Shown here: one piece after another, positions 1 to 5,594 of the stretch | Layout of the letters: each line of letters begins with the position of its first letter | How positions within the stretch are numbered: position 1 is the stretch's first letter | Assembly: GCA_026995985.1 (NCBI GenBank) | Contig: JALWNF010000075.1 | Location: 1 to 5,594, forward strand | Direction of reading: 5' to 3' | DNA length: 5,594 bases | Source of the DNA: Campylobacteraceae bacterium | Lineage (GTDB): Bacteria > Campylobacterota > Campylobacteria > Campylobacterales > Sulfurovaceae | Translations under genes and position numbers: made by a program | Notes under the pieces: model-generated | Database searches by the model: none | What the model was told of the DNA's origin: nothing | Seen by the model: the letters and a program-made list of their open reading frames with translations, nothing else

Positions 1-29
1 AAGAATTTTATAAAAAAAAACTAAAAGTC

Positions 30-58
30 TTGAATTTTTACAAAATTTACTCTATAAT
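30..58 (+). promoter_or_regulatory. sigma-70 promoter of htpG
   Basis: A TTGAAT -35 element (30-35) and a perfect TATAAT -10 element (53-58) are separated by 17 bp, which is the ideal spacing for the housekeeping sigma factor. Transcription would start near position 65, about 30 bases upstream of the htpG ATG. I see no CIRCE element (HrcA operator) and no full HspR inverted repeat (CTTGAGT-N7-ACTCAAG). The string CTTGAAT at 29-35 resembles one HspR half-site, but no matching second half follows. Heat control of htpG is therefore not visible here. Confidence 0.8.
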
Positions 59-82
59 TCCGAAAATATAAATTTAGATAAA

Positions 83-87
83 AAGGA
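83..87 (+). promoter_or_regulatory. ribosome binding site of htpG
   Basis: AAGGA lies 8 bases before the ATG at 96 and fixes that start codon, which also matches the conserved N-terminus of HtpG proteins (MAKHQFQTE). Confidence 0.75.
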
Positions 88-95
88 ATATTGAT

Positions 96-1958
96 ATGGC
101 AAAACATCAATTTCAAACAGAAATAGGACAACTTTTACATCTAATGACTCATTCTCTCTACTCAAATAAAGAGATTTTTATTAGAGAGTTAATCTCTAAT
201 GCTTCAGATGCACTAGATAAGTTTAACTATCTACAACTAACAGATGAGAAGTTTAAAGAGGAGAATTGGTCTGGTAAAATTAATATTACCATTGATGATA
301 AAGATAGCTCTTTAACAATTGCTGACAATGGTATAGGTATGAATGAAGAGGATTTAATTAACAATCTTGGTACCATTGCAAAATCTGGAACTAAATCGTT
401 TATTGAGTCACTTACAGGTGATGCAAAGAAGGACTCAAATCTTATTGGTCAGTTTGGTGTTGGTTTCTACTCTGTATTTATGGTTTCAAATCAGGTAGAT
501 GTTATTACCAAAAAAGCAGGTGAAGAACAAGCATATAAGTTTAGTGCTGATGGAACAGGTGAGTTTGAGATTGTACCAGTAACAAAAGAGTCACATGGAA
601 CAGTTATTTATATTAAACTTAAAGATGAAGAGAAGGAGTTTCTCTCTAAGTGGAGAGTTGAAGAGGTAGTTAAGAAGTACTCTAACCATATAGCTTATCC
701 TATCTTCTTAAACTATTGGGAAGAGGAGACAACAGGTGAAGATGATAAGAAAGAGACTAAACGTGTTAAAAAGTCTGAACAGATAAATGCAGCAACAGCA
801 CTCTGGACACTTCCAAAAGCACAGCTAAAAAAAGAGGACTACATAGAGTTTTACAAAACTTTAGCACATGGTGATGATGAGCCTTTAACCTACTTGCATA
901 ATAAAGTAGAGGGTGCAACAGAGTATACAACTCTTTTCTATATCCCTAAAAAAGCACCAATGGATATGTATAGAGCAGACTATCAGTCTCATGTTAAACT
1001 ATATGTAAAAAGAGTCTTTATTACCGATGATGACAAAGAGCTACTTCCTACATATTTACGTTTTGTACATGGAATTATTGACTCAGAGGATTTACCACTA
1101 AATGTTAGCCGTGAGATTCTTCAAGAGAACAGAATCTTAGCAAATATTAAGCAGACTTCAACTAAAAAGATACTTCAAGCAATTAAGAAGCTAAAGGGTG
1201 AAGATGCTGAGATATTTACAAAAGAGTATAATAAAGTTATAAAAGAGGGAATCTTCCAAGACTACACCAACAGAGAGTTACTCTTAGATATTGTACGTTA
1301 TAAATCTTCTAGCCAAGAGGGTATGGTAAGCTTTGAAGATTATATAAGTCGTGCAGATTCAGAGAAAAAAGAGATTTACTATATTATTGGTGATGATGAG
1401 AAGGTTCTTAGAAACTCTCCACTACTAGAGGCGTATAAAAAAGCAAATATTGAAGTTCTTATTATGGACGACAAGGAGATAGATACAATAGTAACTCCAT
1501 CTATTGGTCAGTACAAAGAGTGGACTCTTAAAGATATTACTACTATTGATGCTCCTGACTCTAAGAGTGATGAAGAGAAAGAGGAGATTTCAAAAGAGTT
1601 TAAGAGCTTAACAGAGAAGATTAAAAAGGTACTAGGCGAAGATGTAAAAGAGGTAAAGACCACTACACGTCTAACTACAAGTCCATCTTGTGTAGTTAAA
1701 GATGCAAGTGACCCAATGGCTGGAATGGCAGCGATGTTTGCACAGATGGGACAAGAGGTACCAGAGGTTCCACTTATTTTAGAGGTAAACCCAGAGCATG
1801 AGATGATTAAGAAGATGAATAAGCTTGACAATGAGTCTATGTTCAATGATTTATCTTGGATTTTATTAGATTCTGCTAAACTTTCAGAGGGCTTAGAGCC
1901 TAAAGATAAGTCTGCTTTTGCATCACGTGTAGCTAAAGTTGCAACTGAGGCATTGTAG
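96..1958 (+). CDS. htpG: HtpG, Hsp90-family molecular chaperone
   Basis: A cytosolic ATP-dependent dimeric chaperone that remodels partly folded client proteins. At 620 residues it is full length (E. coli HtpG has 624). The N-terminal GHKL ATPase domain carries ELISNASDALDK (31-42, with catalytic Glu31 and metal-binding Asn35), DNGIGM (77-82), the ATP-lid region LGTIAKSGTK (91-100) and GQFGVGFYS (118-126). A short charged linker (about 209-226) leads to the middle domain, which has DLPLNVSREILQ (332-343); Arg339 corresponds to the arginine that contacts the ATP gamma-phosphate. The C-terminal dimerisation domain includes LTTSPSCVV (526-534), a Met-rich amphipathic stretch (541-553) and LLDSAKLSEG (590-599). 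There is no C-terminal MEEVD, as expected for bacteria. It is the first gene of the unit, 21 bp ahead of the lipoprotein gene. Nothing suggests damage. The identity is essentially certain. Confidence 0.98.
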   Translation: MAKHQFQTEIGQLLHLMTHSLYSNKEIFIRELISNASDALDKFNYLQLTDEKFKEENWSGKINITIDDKDSSLTIADNGIGMNEEDLINNLGTIAKSGTKSFIESLTGDAKKDSNLIGQFGVGFYSVFMVSNQVDVITKKAGEEQAYKFSADGTGEFEIVPVTKESHGTVIYIKLKDEEKEFLSKWRVEEVVKKYSNHIAYPIFLNYWEEETTGEDDKKETKRVKKSEQINAATALWTLPKAQLKKEDYIEFYKTLAHGDDEPLTYLHNKVEGATEYTTLFYIPKKAPMDMYRADYQSHVKLYVKRVFITDDDKELLPTYLRFVHGIIDSEDLPLNVSREILQENRILANIKQTSTKKILQAIKKLKGEDAEIFTKEYNKVIKEGIFQDYTNRELLLDIVRYKSSSQEGMVSFEDYISRADSEKKEIYYIIGDDEKVLRNSPLLEAYKKANIEVLIMDDKEIDTIVTPSIGQYKEWTLKDITTIDAPDSKSDEEKEEISKEFKSLTEKIKKVLGEDVKEVKTTTRLTTSPSCVVKDASDPMAGMAAMFAQMGQEVPEVPLILEVNPEHEMIKKMNKLDNESMFNDLSWILLDSAKLSEGLEPKDKSAFASRVAKVATEAL

Positions 1959-1968
1959 TTGATTTGAC

Positions 1969-1973
1969 AAGGA
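1969..1973 (+). promoter_or_regulatory. ribosome binding site of the UPF0323 gene
   Basis: AAGGA lies 6 bases before the ATG at 1980. It supports this start and therefore the complete signal peptide of the lipoprotein. Confidence 0.7.
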
Positions 1974-1979
1974 ATATAG

Positions 1980-2624
1980 ATGAATAGACACATAAAAAAG
2001 ATTTCAAGTTATGCAGTAATAGGTAGTATGAGTGCTTTTCTTATTACCTCTTTGACTGGTTGTGGGGGAGCAGAGGAACAAGCCTCTCAACCAGCAGAGA
2101 AATCAACCATTAAAAAAGAGGGTGCGACTGTTACGATTGAAGAAAACCCCCCTGGAACATATAAAATTATAGATGAAGTACCAAGTGCAACAACAAGAGT
2201 AATTCTTAGAGATGCTAATGGAACAGAGAGAATCCTATCTCAAGCTGAAATAGATAAGCTTGTAAAAGAGGAGGCTGCTAAGGTAGAGGCAGGAACATCT
2301 AAGTTGACTCAACCACCTGAAGAGGTAGCAAAAGATGGTGGAATGGGTCTAGCTGGAACACTTATGGCATCTATGGCAGGAGCAATGGTTGGTTCATACC
2401 TTATGAATAAGCTTATGAATAACCAAAACTATCAGCAAAATAGAAGAATGACCTATAAGTCACCTCAAGTCTACTCACGCTCTCAAAGCTCATTTGCAAA
2501 AGCTAGAGCAGGAGGTGGATTTGGCTCAACTAAAAAGAGTACAACTTCAGCTCCTAGAAAAACAGGATTTTTCTCTAGCAAATCTAGAAGTATCTCCTCT
2601 TCACGTTCTGTATTTGGTGGTTAA
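1980..2624 (+). CDS. UPF0323 family lipoprotein
   Basis: A predicted envelope lipoprotein of 214 residues. The N-terminus has a basic n-region (NRHIKK), a hydrophobic core (residues 11-25) and a lipobox ending L-T-G-Cys28, so the mature protein should start at acylated Cys28. The mature part has a charged region (30-115), then a Gly/Ala/Met-rich hydrophobic stretch at about 120-145 with small residues spaced like a glycine zipper. This could be a membrane-associated helix or hairpin. A basic Ser/Arg/Lys/Gly-rich tail (155-214) ends in VFGG. From memory this matches the UPF0323 family, Cj0371 in C. jejuni and HP0232 in H. pylori, whose members have been connected with motility or virulence phenotypes; the biochemical role is not established. 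The next gene begins 2 bp downstream, and the same pairing occurs in those genomes. The lipoprotein call is firm; the family assignment rests on recognition of sequence and context. Confidence 0.88.
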   Translation: MNRHIKKISSYAVIGSMSAFLITSLTGCGGAEEQASQPAEKSTIKKEGATVTIEENPPGTYKIIDEVPSATTRVILRDANGTERILSQAEIDKLVKEEAAKVEAGTSKLTQPPEEVAKDGGMGLAGTLMASMAGAMVGSYLMNKLMNNQNYQQNRRMTYKSPQVYSRSQSSFAKARAGGGFGSTKKSTTSAPRKTGFFSSKSRSISSSRSVFGG

Positions 2625-2626
2625 TA

Positions 2627-3811
2627 ATGAAGTTAGAACCTATTAAAGTACCAGATAAAGAGTATTTAGAGAGTATAGGCTTTTACTGGCATACAGATGA
2701 AGATAAAAGCTCTTATATTGCCGATGAATTAGTTGTTCTTAACTCTGATGAGGCAGATGCTTATTATGAAGCGGCTAATGAGCTTTATGATATGTTTGTA
2801 GAGGCAGGTGAGTATGTTATTGAAAATGAGCTTTTTCATGAACTAGGCATACCTTTTAACTTAGTAGATGCTATTAAGATGTCATGGGAGAATGATGTCC
2901 ATTGGCACCTATATGGTCGTTTTGACCTTGCAGGTGGATTAGATGGTAAGCCAATTAAGCTCATAGAGTTTAATGCCGATACCCCAACAGCCCTTTTTGA
3001 GACAGCTATTTTACAATGGGCAATGCTCAAAAAAAATGGTATGGAGGAGACTCATCAGTTTAACAATCTTTATGAAGCTTTGGTTGAGAACTTTAAGCGG
3101 TTAGTTACATTAGATGAAGATGTCTCTTCCTTTGATGAACTCTATGAAGGCTGGAAGATACTCTTCTCTTCTGTTAAAGGAAATATTGAAGAGGAAAATA
3201 CTGTAAGACTTCTTCAAAGTATTGCTAATGAAGCAGGGTTTATAACTGAGTTTGCTTATGTCGATGAGGTTGAGTTCTCTGATGAAGAGGGAATCTTCTA
3301 TAGAGATGAGAACTATGAGTATTGGTTTAAGCTTATTCCTTGGGAAGATATTGCCATTGAAGAGAGTGAGTTAGCCATGACATTAACTCATATTATGGAG
3401 AATCAAAGAGCAATTATCTTAAACCCTGCCTATACTTTGATGTTCCAATCAAAAGCGTTTATGAAGATTTTATGGGATTTATATCCAAATCACCCACTTC
3501 TACTTGAGACAAGCTTTGACCCACTAGTTGGGAAAGCACAAGTAGAGAAGCGAATCTTTGGACGAGAGGGAGCTAACACTGTTATTGTTGATAAAGATGA
3601 AAACATCTTAGCCCAGACTGATGGTGAATATGGTGAGTTTGGTGTAATCTATCAAGAGTATGCTGAGCTTCCAAAAAATGATAAAGGTGAGTACTACCAA
3701 GCAGGAGTCTTCTATGCTTATGAAGCATGTGGACTTGGCTTTAGAAAAGGTGGATTAATCTTAGATAACTACTCTAAGTTTGTGGGTCACCGTGTAGAGG
3801 TTAAGAAGTAG
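2627..3811 (+). CDS. glutathionylspermidine synthase family protein (ATP-grasp ligase)
   Basis: A 394-residue cytosolic protein matching the synthetase domain of the GSP_synth family, whose founding members use ATP to join a peptide carboxyl group to an amine (glutathione plus spermidine in E. coli Gss). Visible family signatures are LYGRFD (95-100, with the conserved Arg98 and Asp100), IEFNADTPTALFE (113-125), LNPAYT (265-270), the Trp283/Pro287 region, GREGANTVIV (312-321) and the late GFRKGG (371-376). The CHAP-type amidase domain found in bifunctional E. coli Gss is absent, so it is a stand-alone synthetase-type protein. Its real substrate may not be glutathionylspermidine; many bacteria with this short form have no known trypanothione-type pathway. 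The start at 2627 lies 2 bp after the lipoprotein stop with only a weak GGTGG ahead of it, which suggests translational coupling. The pair corresponds to Cj0371-Cj0372. The family call is strong; the substrate is unknown. Confidence 0.9.
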   Translation: MKLEPIKVPDKEYLESIGFYWHTDEDKSSYIADELVVLNSDEADAYYEAANELYDMFVEAGEYVIENELFHELGIPFNLVDAIKMSWENDVHWHLYGRFDLAGGLDGKPIKLIEFNADTPTALFETAILQWAMLKKNGMEETHQFNNLYEALVENFKRLVTLDEDVSSFDELYEGWKILFSSVKGNIEEENTVRLLQSIANEAGFITEFAYVDEVEFSDEEGIFYRDENYEYWFKLIPWEDIAIEESELAMTLTHIMENQRAIILNPAYTLMFQSKAFMKILWDLYPNHPLLLETSFDPLVGKAQVEKRIFGREGANTVIVDKDENILAQTDGEYGEFGVIYQEYAELPKNDKGEYYQAGVFYAYEACGLGFRKGGLILDNYSKFVGHRVEVKK

Positions 3812-3839
3812 AGGTAGACCAATGTGTCTACCTTTATTT
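3809..3839 (+). terminator. intrinsic terminator of the htpG unit
   Basis: AGGTAGAC (3812-3819) and GTCTACCT (3826-3833) form a perfect 8-bp stem with a 6-base loop (CAATGT). Outer pairs G3811-T3834, A3810-T3835 and T3809-A3836 extend it. The T-rich stretch at 3833-3839 follows. The stem starts within the TAG stop codon of the ATP-grasp gene, so it ends the three-gene unit tightly. Confidence 0.75.
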
Positions 3840-4128
3840 GACTCCTTGTAAAACTAACTTTATGACCTCTATTTTGCCTAAATTATTTTTAGCATTAAGA
3901 TTAATATAGACAAAATATGGTAAGTAGTATTTTTTACTTTCTATGGAGATTCATTACAGAGTAAATTTTCATCAAAAACAACCTATATAAACACCGTAAA
4001 ATAGGCATTTTAGGCTACACAATCAAGACACAAATTATTACTATAATTTCCACATGAAAGAGATATTTTTTTCTTCCTATTTTTAGTATCTCTTCATAAT
4101 GTCCCAATAGTTTCTACCTCATATTTTT
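3840..4128. other. AT-rich intergenic stretch without an intact gene
   Basis: No supported gene on either strand; all six frames are cut by stops. What can be seen: a weak inverted repeat AAGAGATA (4058-4065) / TATCTCTT (4087-4094) with a 21-base loop; and a minus-strand run of 32 sense codons (4113-4015) in the same frame as the ORF at 4129-4254, separated from it by two stop codons. This looks like eroded coding DNA or plain spacer. Confidence 0.5.
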
Positions 4129-4254
4129 TTATCTGCTACAGCCGATTAGGCAAGGTAGGAGCTTATTTTTTCTCATATCTCTATAACTCTCATCAACACT
4201 CATATTAAAATGTTTCATCTGCCTCAACTCCTCTTCAATGTCAATACTTACCAT
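4129..4254 (-). CDS. short ORF of unknown function, possibly a gene remnant
   Basis: A 41-residue reading frame beginning MVSIDIEEELRQMKHF and ending CLIGCSR. Its ATG overlaps the end of the broken nucleotidyltransferase gene (shared ATGGTAA). It is acidic and then basic, and probably helical over the first 30 residues. There is no clear ribosome binding site. After its TAA (4131-4129) the same frame meets a TAG (4116-4114) and then runs open to a TAG at 4017-4015, giving a further 32 residues starting KLLGHYEEILKIGRKK. That pattern fits a decayed gene with two nonsense mutations at least as well as a real small gene. I do not recognise the product. Confidence 0.25.
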   Translation of the reverse strand: MVSIDIEEELRQMKHFNMSVDESYRDMRKNKLLPCLIGCSR

Positions 4255-4815
4255 AATAAAGAGTTCACTTTTACTTTAGGCAATACCTCTCTAAAAATTA
4301 CAGAAAGCTCTTTACTACTCTTAGCCAAAACATCAATATCATCTGTTGCTAACTGCTCCTTCTCTACAAACAAAGCACAATGAGCCTCATAAGCATAAAG
4401 AGCATTAGTACCTATAAGTACCATCTTATCATCTAGTTTTAGCTCATTGATTTTCTGATATATAGCTACCAAATCAGATGGAACTCGTGTTAAAAACTAT
4501 ATTTTGTTTAATTTTCTAGTTTTCTCTAACTTCTTATCTAAACTTGCCAACTCCTCTTTTAACATTGCTTTATGTTTTAAAAAATCTTCATATATCTTAA
4601 TGGTCTCTTTACTTTTTGCTCCTAAAGAGGTAACCTTGTTTTGTGAGGAGTGTTTTTTGGTTAAGTACTCTCTATCTCCAACTTTTCGCCAATACATAGA
4701 GAGATTATAGTTCATAAGATACTCATTTTTTTTCTATATAGTACTCATAGAGCTGTTTTGAGTTGATATACTGTTTACGCTGTGAAGCTGTGTATTCTGT
4801 TAAGAAAAAACTCAT
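4248..4815 (-). pseudogene. GSU2403-type nucleotidyltransferase-fold protein, broken (frameshift, amber stop, C-terminal loss)
   Basis: Three pieces on the minus strand read as one protein. Piece 1 (4815-4723) starts MSFFLTEYTASQRKQY, has an in-frame stop just upstream, and ends at a TGA straight after an A8 run (minus-strand bases 4733-4726). Deleting one A joins it to piece 2 (read from about 4730 down to 4500), which contains YWRKVGDREYLTK, SLGAKSKET and a charged coiled-coil-like helix ending EKTRKLNKI. A TAG (4499-4497) interrupts, and the same frame continues as FLTRVPSDLVAIYQ and then LIGTNALYAYEAH and ATDDIDVLAKS. These match the nucleotidyltransferase-fold family known as GSU2403 (PF12281, NTP_transf_8): the GTNALYAYE loop and the D-x-D (DID) pair are its nucleotidyltransferase core. 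The frame stops at 4248, giving about 188 residues, whereas full members are, from memory, over 300; the C-terminal domain is missing. The family's role is unclear. Probably non-functional. Confidence 0.75.
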
Positions 4816-4835
4816 AATTAATCACTTTTTTGAAA

Positions 4836-4874
4836 ATTGTACCAAAAAATAGAAAAATAGAAATTTGGTACAAT
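4836..4874. repeat. 11-bp perfect inverted repeat, operator-like, upstream of the nucleotidyltransferase pseudogene
   Basis: ATTGTACCAAA (4836-4846) and TTTGGTACAAT (4864-4874) are exact reverse complements. The 17-base spacer and arm edge hold two abutting copies of AAAAATAG (4845-4852 and 4853-4860). Read on the minus strand, the proximal arm supplies TACAAT (4841-4836), a fair -10 hexamer 20 bp before the ATG at 4815, so the arms would flank or cover the gene's promoter. This suggests a regulator binding site. A stem-loop is the alternative reading; there is no T-tract after it typical of a terminator. Confidence 0.5.
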
Positions 4875-4913
4875 GGGTTGCTTCTTCTCCATAATTAGCA
4901 TTCTTTATTGAGC

Positions 4914-4933
4914 ATTATTTTTATAAAAATAAT
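4914..4933. repeat. 20-bp perfect AT-only palindrome
   Basis: ATTATTTTTA followed directly by TAAAAATAAT. It lies between the Nudix remnant and the nucleotidyltransferase pseudogene. It could be a weak bidirectional terminator or a protein site. Being purely A/T in AT-rich DNA, it may also be chance or a cruciform-prone tract. Confidence 0.35.
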
Positions 4934-4954
4934 TAAAACCTAAATTTAAATGTT

Positions 4955-5185
4955 TTAAGTTTTATTTATGAAAATAGCTTTAACCCCATAGCTTCGCTCA
5001 TCAAAGCTTTTTAAGCTCTCCTTTAAAGTTAAGATTTCATCTTTTAGTACAAATATATCACTTGACAAGATATACTCTAAATACTCTTTACGAATCTGTC
5101 CTACTCTTTTGTTGTAAATAAGAAATGGAATCTTATCCTCTTCTATGTAGTTGTTGTTCTCTTTTATTCTTTGTAGGTATGACAT
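4955..5185 (-). pseudogene. N-terminal remnant of a DUF4743-containing Nudix hydrolase
   Basis: A 76-residue frame with a strong start: AAAGGA five bases before the ATG at 5185. The opening MSYLQRIKENN, then IPFLIYNKRVGQIRKEY and later SLKSFDERS, resemble the N-terminal DUF4743 domain of the Nudix hydrolases often annotated as thiamine-pyrophosphokinase-related (typical pattern MSYLDRI..CN....IPF...G..VGWVR...A). In full proteins a Nudix domain with the GX5EX7REUXEEXGU box follows; here similarity ends at about residue 69 and the frame stops 7 codons later. No Nudix box is visible in any frame downstream towards 4875. The gene is therefore probably a 3'-truncated pseudogene, although its ribosome binding site is intact and a short peptide could still be made. 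The family call is by pattern recall, moderately sure. Confidence 0.55.
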
Positions 5186-5336
5186 TTTTTTCCTTTATAA
5201 TTTGGTGCGATGGCAATTGAACCCTACTTAAACTTAGGCATAGGACGAACAGTTTTTTCCTTGTATCATTTTAAAACTACTTACATACCTAACTATAGAT
5301 AAAAATAACTTGACCTCTCTCTTGCTCTACTTTAGT
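5186..5336. other. spacer between the partial gene and the Nudix remnant
   Basis: No gene is supported. On the minus strand, bases 5223-5203 read GGTTCAATTGCC followed by ATCGCACCA, which resembles a tRNA T-loop and CCA end but cannot form a normal T-arm. Overlapping DNA (5265-5224) encodes a 13-residue tail ending RPMPKFK and a stop, which might be the end of a lost gene. Neither reading is strong. Confidence 0.3.
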
Positions 5337-5594
5337 TTAAAAACTGTATAAAAAAGGGCTATTATCAAATTCCATTTTTTCAAACTCTTTATCTATCTTA
5401 GCTTTTTCTTTAATTTCTTCTTCTGTAAACTTTTTAGGAATAATTAACCCATCACAATATTCCTCATATTTCAATATCTCCTCATTAGGGTAAATAGCAA
5501 CATCTATAACATATTTTTGATACATATAACAAACATTTTCTTTTTTAATAGCCTTATACTTATATGAATCTAAATATAATGCAGTAAAAGTAGT
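5337..5594 (-). CDS. C-terminal part of an unrecognised protein (runs off the right edge)
   Basis: The minus-strand frame is open from the window edge to the TAA at 5339-5337, giving 85 visible residues without the N-terminus. Codons upstream of the internal ATG at 5525 (reading ...YKAIKKENVCY) continue without a stop to the edge, so that ATG is probably not the true start. The visible part has a Tyr/Lys-rich beta-like segment (YQKYVIDVAIYP), then a strongly charged helical stretch (KKFTEEEIKEKAKIDKEFEK) and the C-terminus SPFLYSF. I see no signal peptide, membrane segment or catalytic motif and do not recognise the family. Base composition is as AT-rich as the neighbouring decayed genes, so it may itself be accessory or broken. 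Confidence 0.45.
   Translation of the reverse strand, partial: TTFTALYLDSYKYKAIKKENVCYMYQKYVIDVAIYPNEEILKYEEYCDGLIIPKKFTEEEIKEKAKIDKEFEKMEFDNSPFLYSF

Noticed and set aside
29..60. HspR or CIRCE heat-shock operator at the htpG promoter
   Set aside because: Only one HspR-like half-site (CTTGAAT) is present, with no inverted partner at the right distance. CIRCE (TTAGCACTC-N9-GAGTGCTAA) is absent.
1964..1992. TTGACA at 1964-1969 as a -35 element for a separate lipoprotein promoter
   Set aside because: No -10-like hexamer occurs at 16-18 bp spacing, and the required position would fall inside the coding sequence after the ATG.
1508..1993. 161-codon minus-strand frame opposite the end of htpG
   Set aside because: It is antisense to well-conserved HtpG sequence, is rich in Ser/Ile/Leu from mirrored codons, and has no ribosome binding site. 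It is a shadow frame.
2836..3030. 64-codon minus-strand frame inside the ATP-grasp gene
   Set aside because: It lies opposite the conserved EFNADTP region of the real gene, with no start signals or recognisable product.
4504..4710. 68-codon plus-strand frame opposite the nucleotidyltransferase remnant
   Set aside because: The minus strand carries the recognisable family motifs (YWRKVGDREYL, SLGAKS). The plus-strand frame is a low-complexity Phe/Leu/Ser-rich mirror of it.
5203..5280. A functional tRNA gene on the minus strand
   Set aside because: The T-arm cannot pair at the canonical positions (about four bases missing) and no convincing anticodon or D-arm precedes it.
3840..5594. CRISPR array, insertion sequence or phage genes in the decayed region
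   Set aside because: There are no spaced direct repeats, no transposase motifs (DDE or HUH), no flanking terminal repeats with target duplications, and no integrase in the window.

Overview
The window looks like a low-GC Campylobacterota (epsilonproteobacterial) chromosome, probably a Sulfurimonas-like or Arcobacter-like lineage. The grounds are the strongly A/T-biased codon use, the HtpG sequence, and a UPF0323 lipoprotein gene directly followed by a glutathionylspermidine-synthase-family gene. I recall that pair as Cj0371-Cj0372 in Campylobacter jejuni and HP0232-HP0233 in Helicobacter pylori. The genus call is an inference from memory, not a search.

Left two thirds (1-3840): a compact plus-strand unit. 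A clean sigma-70 promoter (TTGAAT, 17 bp, TATAAT) lies upstream of htpG (Hsp90 chaperone). After 21 bp comes a secreted lipoprotein of the UPF0323 family, and 2 bp later a lone ATP-grasp glutathionylspermidine-synthase-like enzyme. A hairpin that begins at the last gene's stop codon and ends in a T-rich run closes the unit. The three genes are probably co-transcribed. No shared pathway can be read from the sequence, although the lipoprotein and the ATP-grasp gene are a conserved pair.

Right third (3840-5594): a decayed accessory segment, all recognisable coding on the minus strand. From right to left it holds: the C-terminal part of an unrecognised protein running in from beyond the window edge; an N-terminal remnant of a DUF4743/Nudix hydrolase with no Nudix box; a GSU2403-type nucleotidyltransferase-fold gene broken by a one-base shift in an A8 tract, an in-frame amber codon and loss of its C-terminus; and a short ORF with two further in-frame stops. 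An 11-bp perfect inverted repeat with a tandem 8-mer between its arms sits where the nucleotidyltransferase promoter should be.

I do not see a convincing new system. The most interesting points are the broken nucleotidyltransferase, whose N-terminal frame is recoverable across an A8 tract, its operator-like palindrome, and the clustering of truncated genes next to a core operon.
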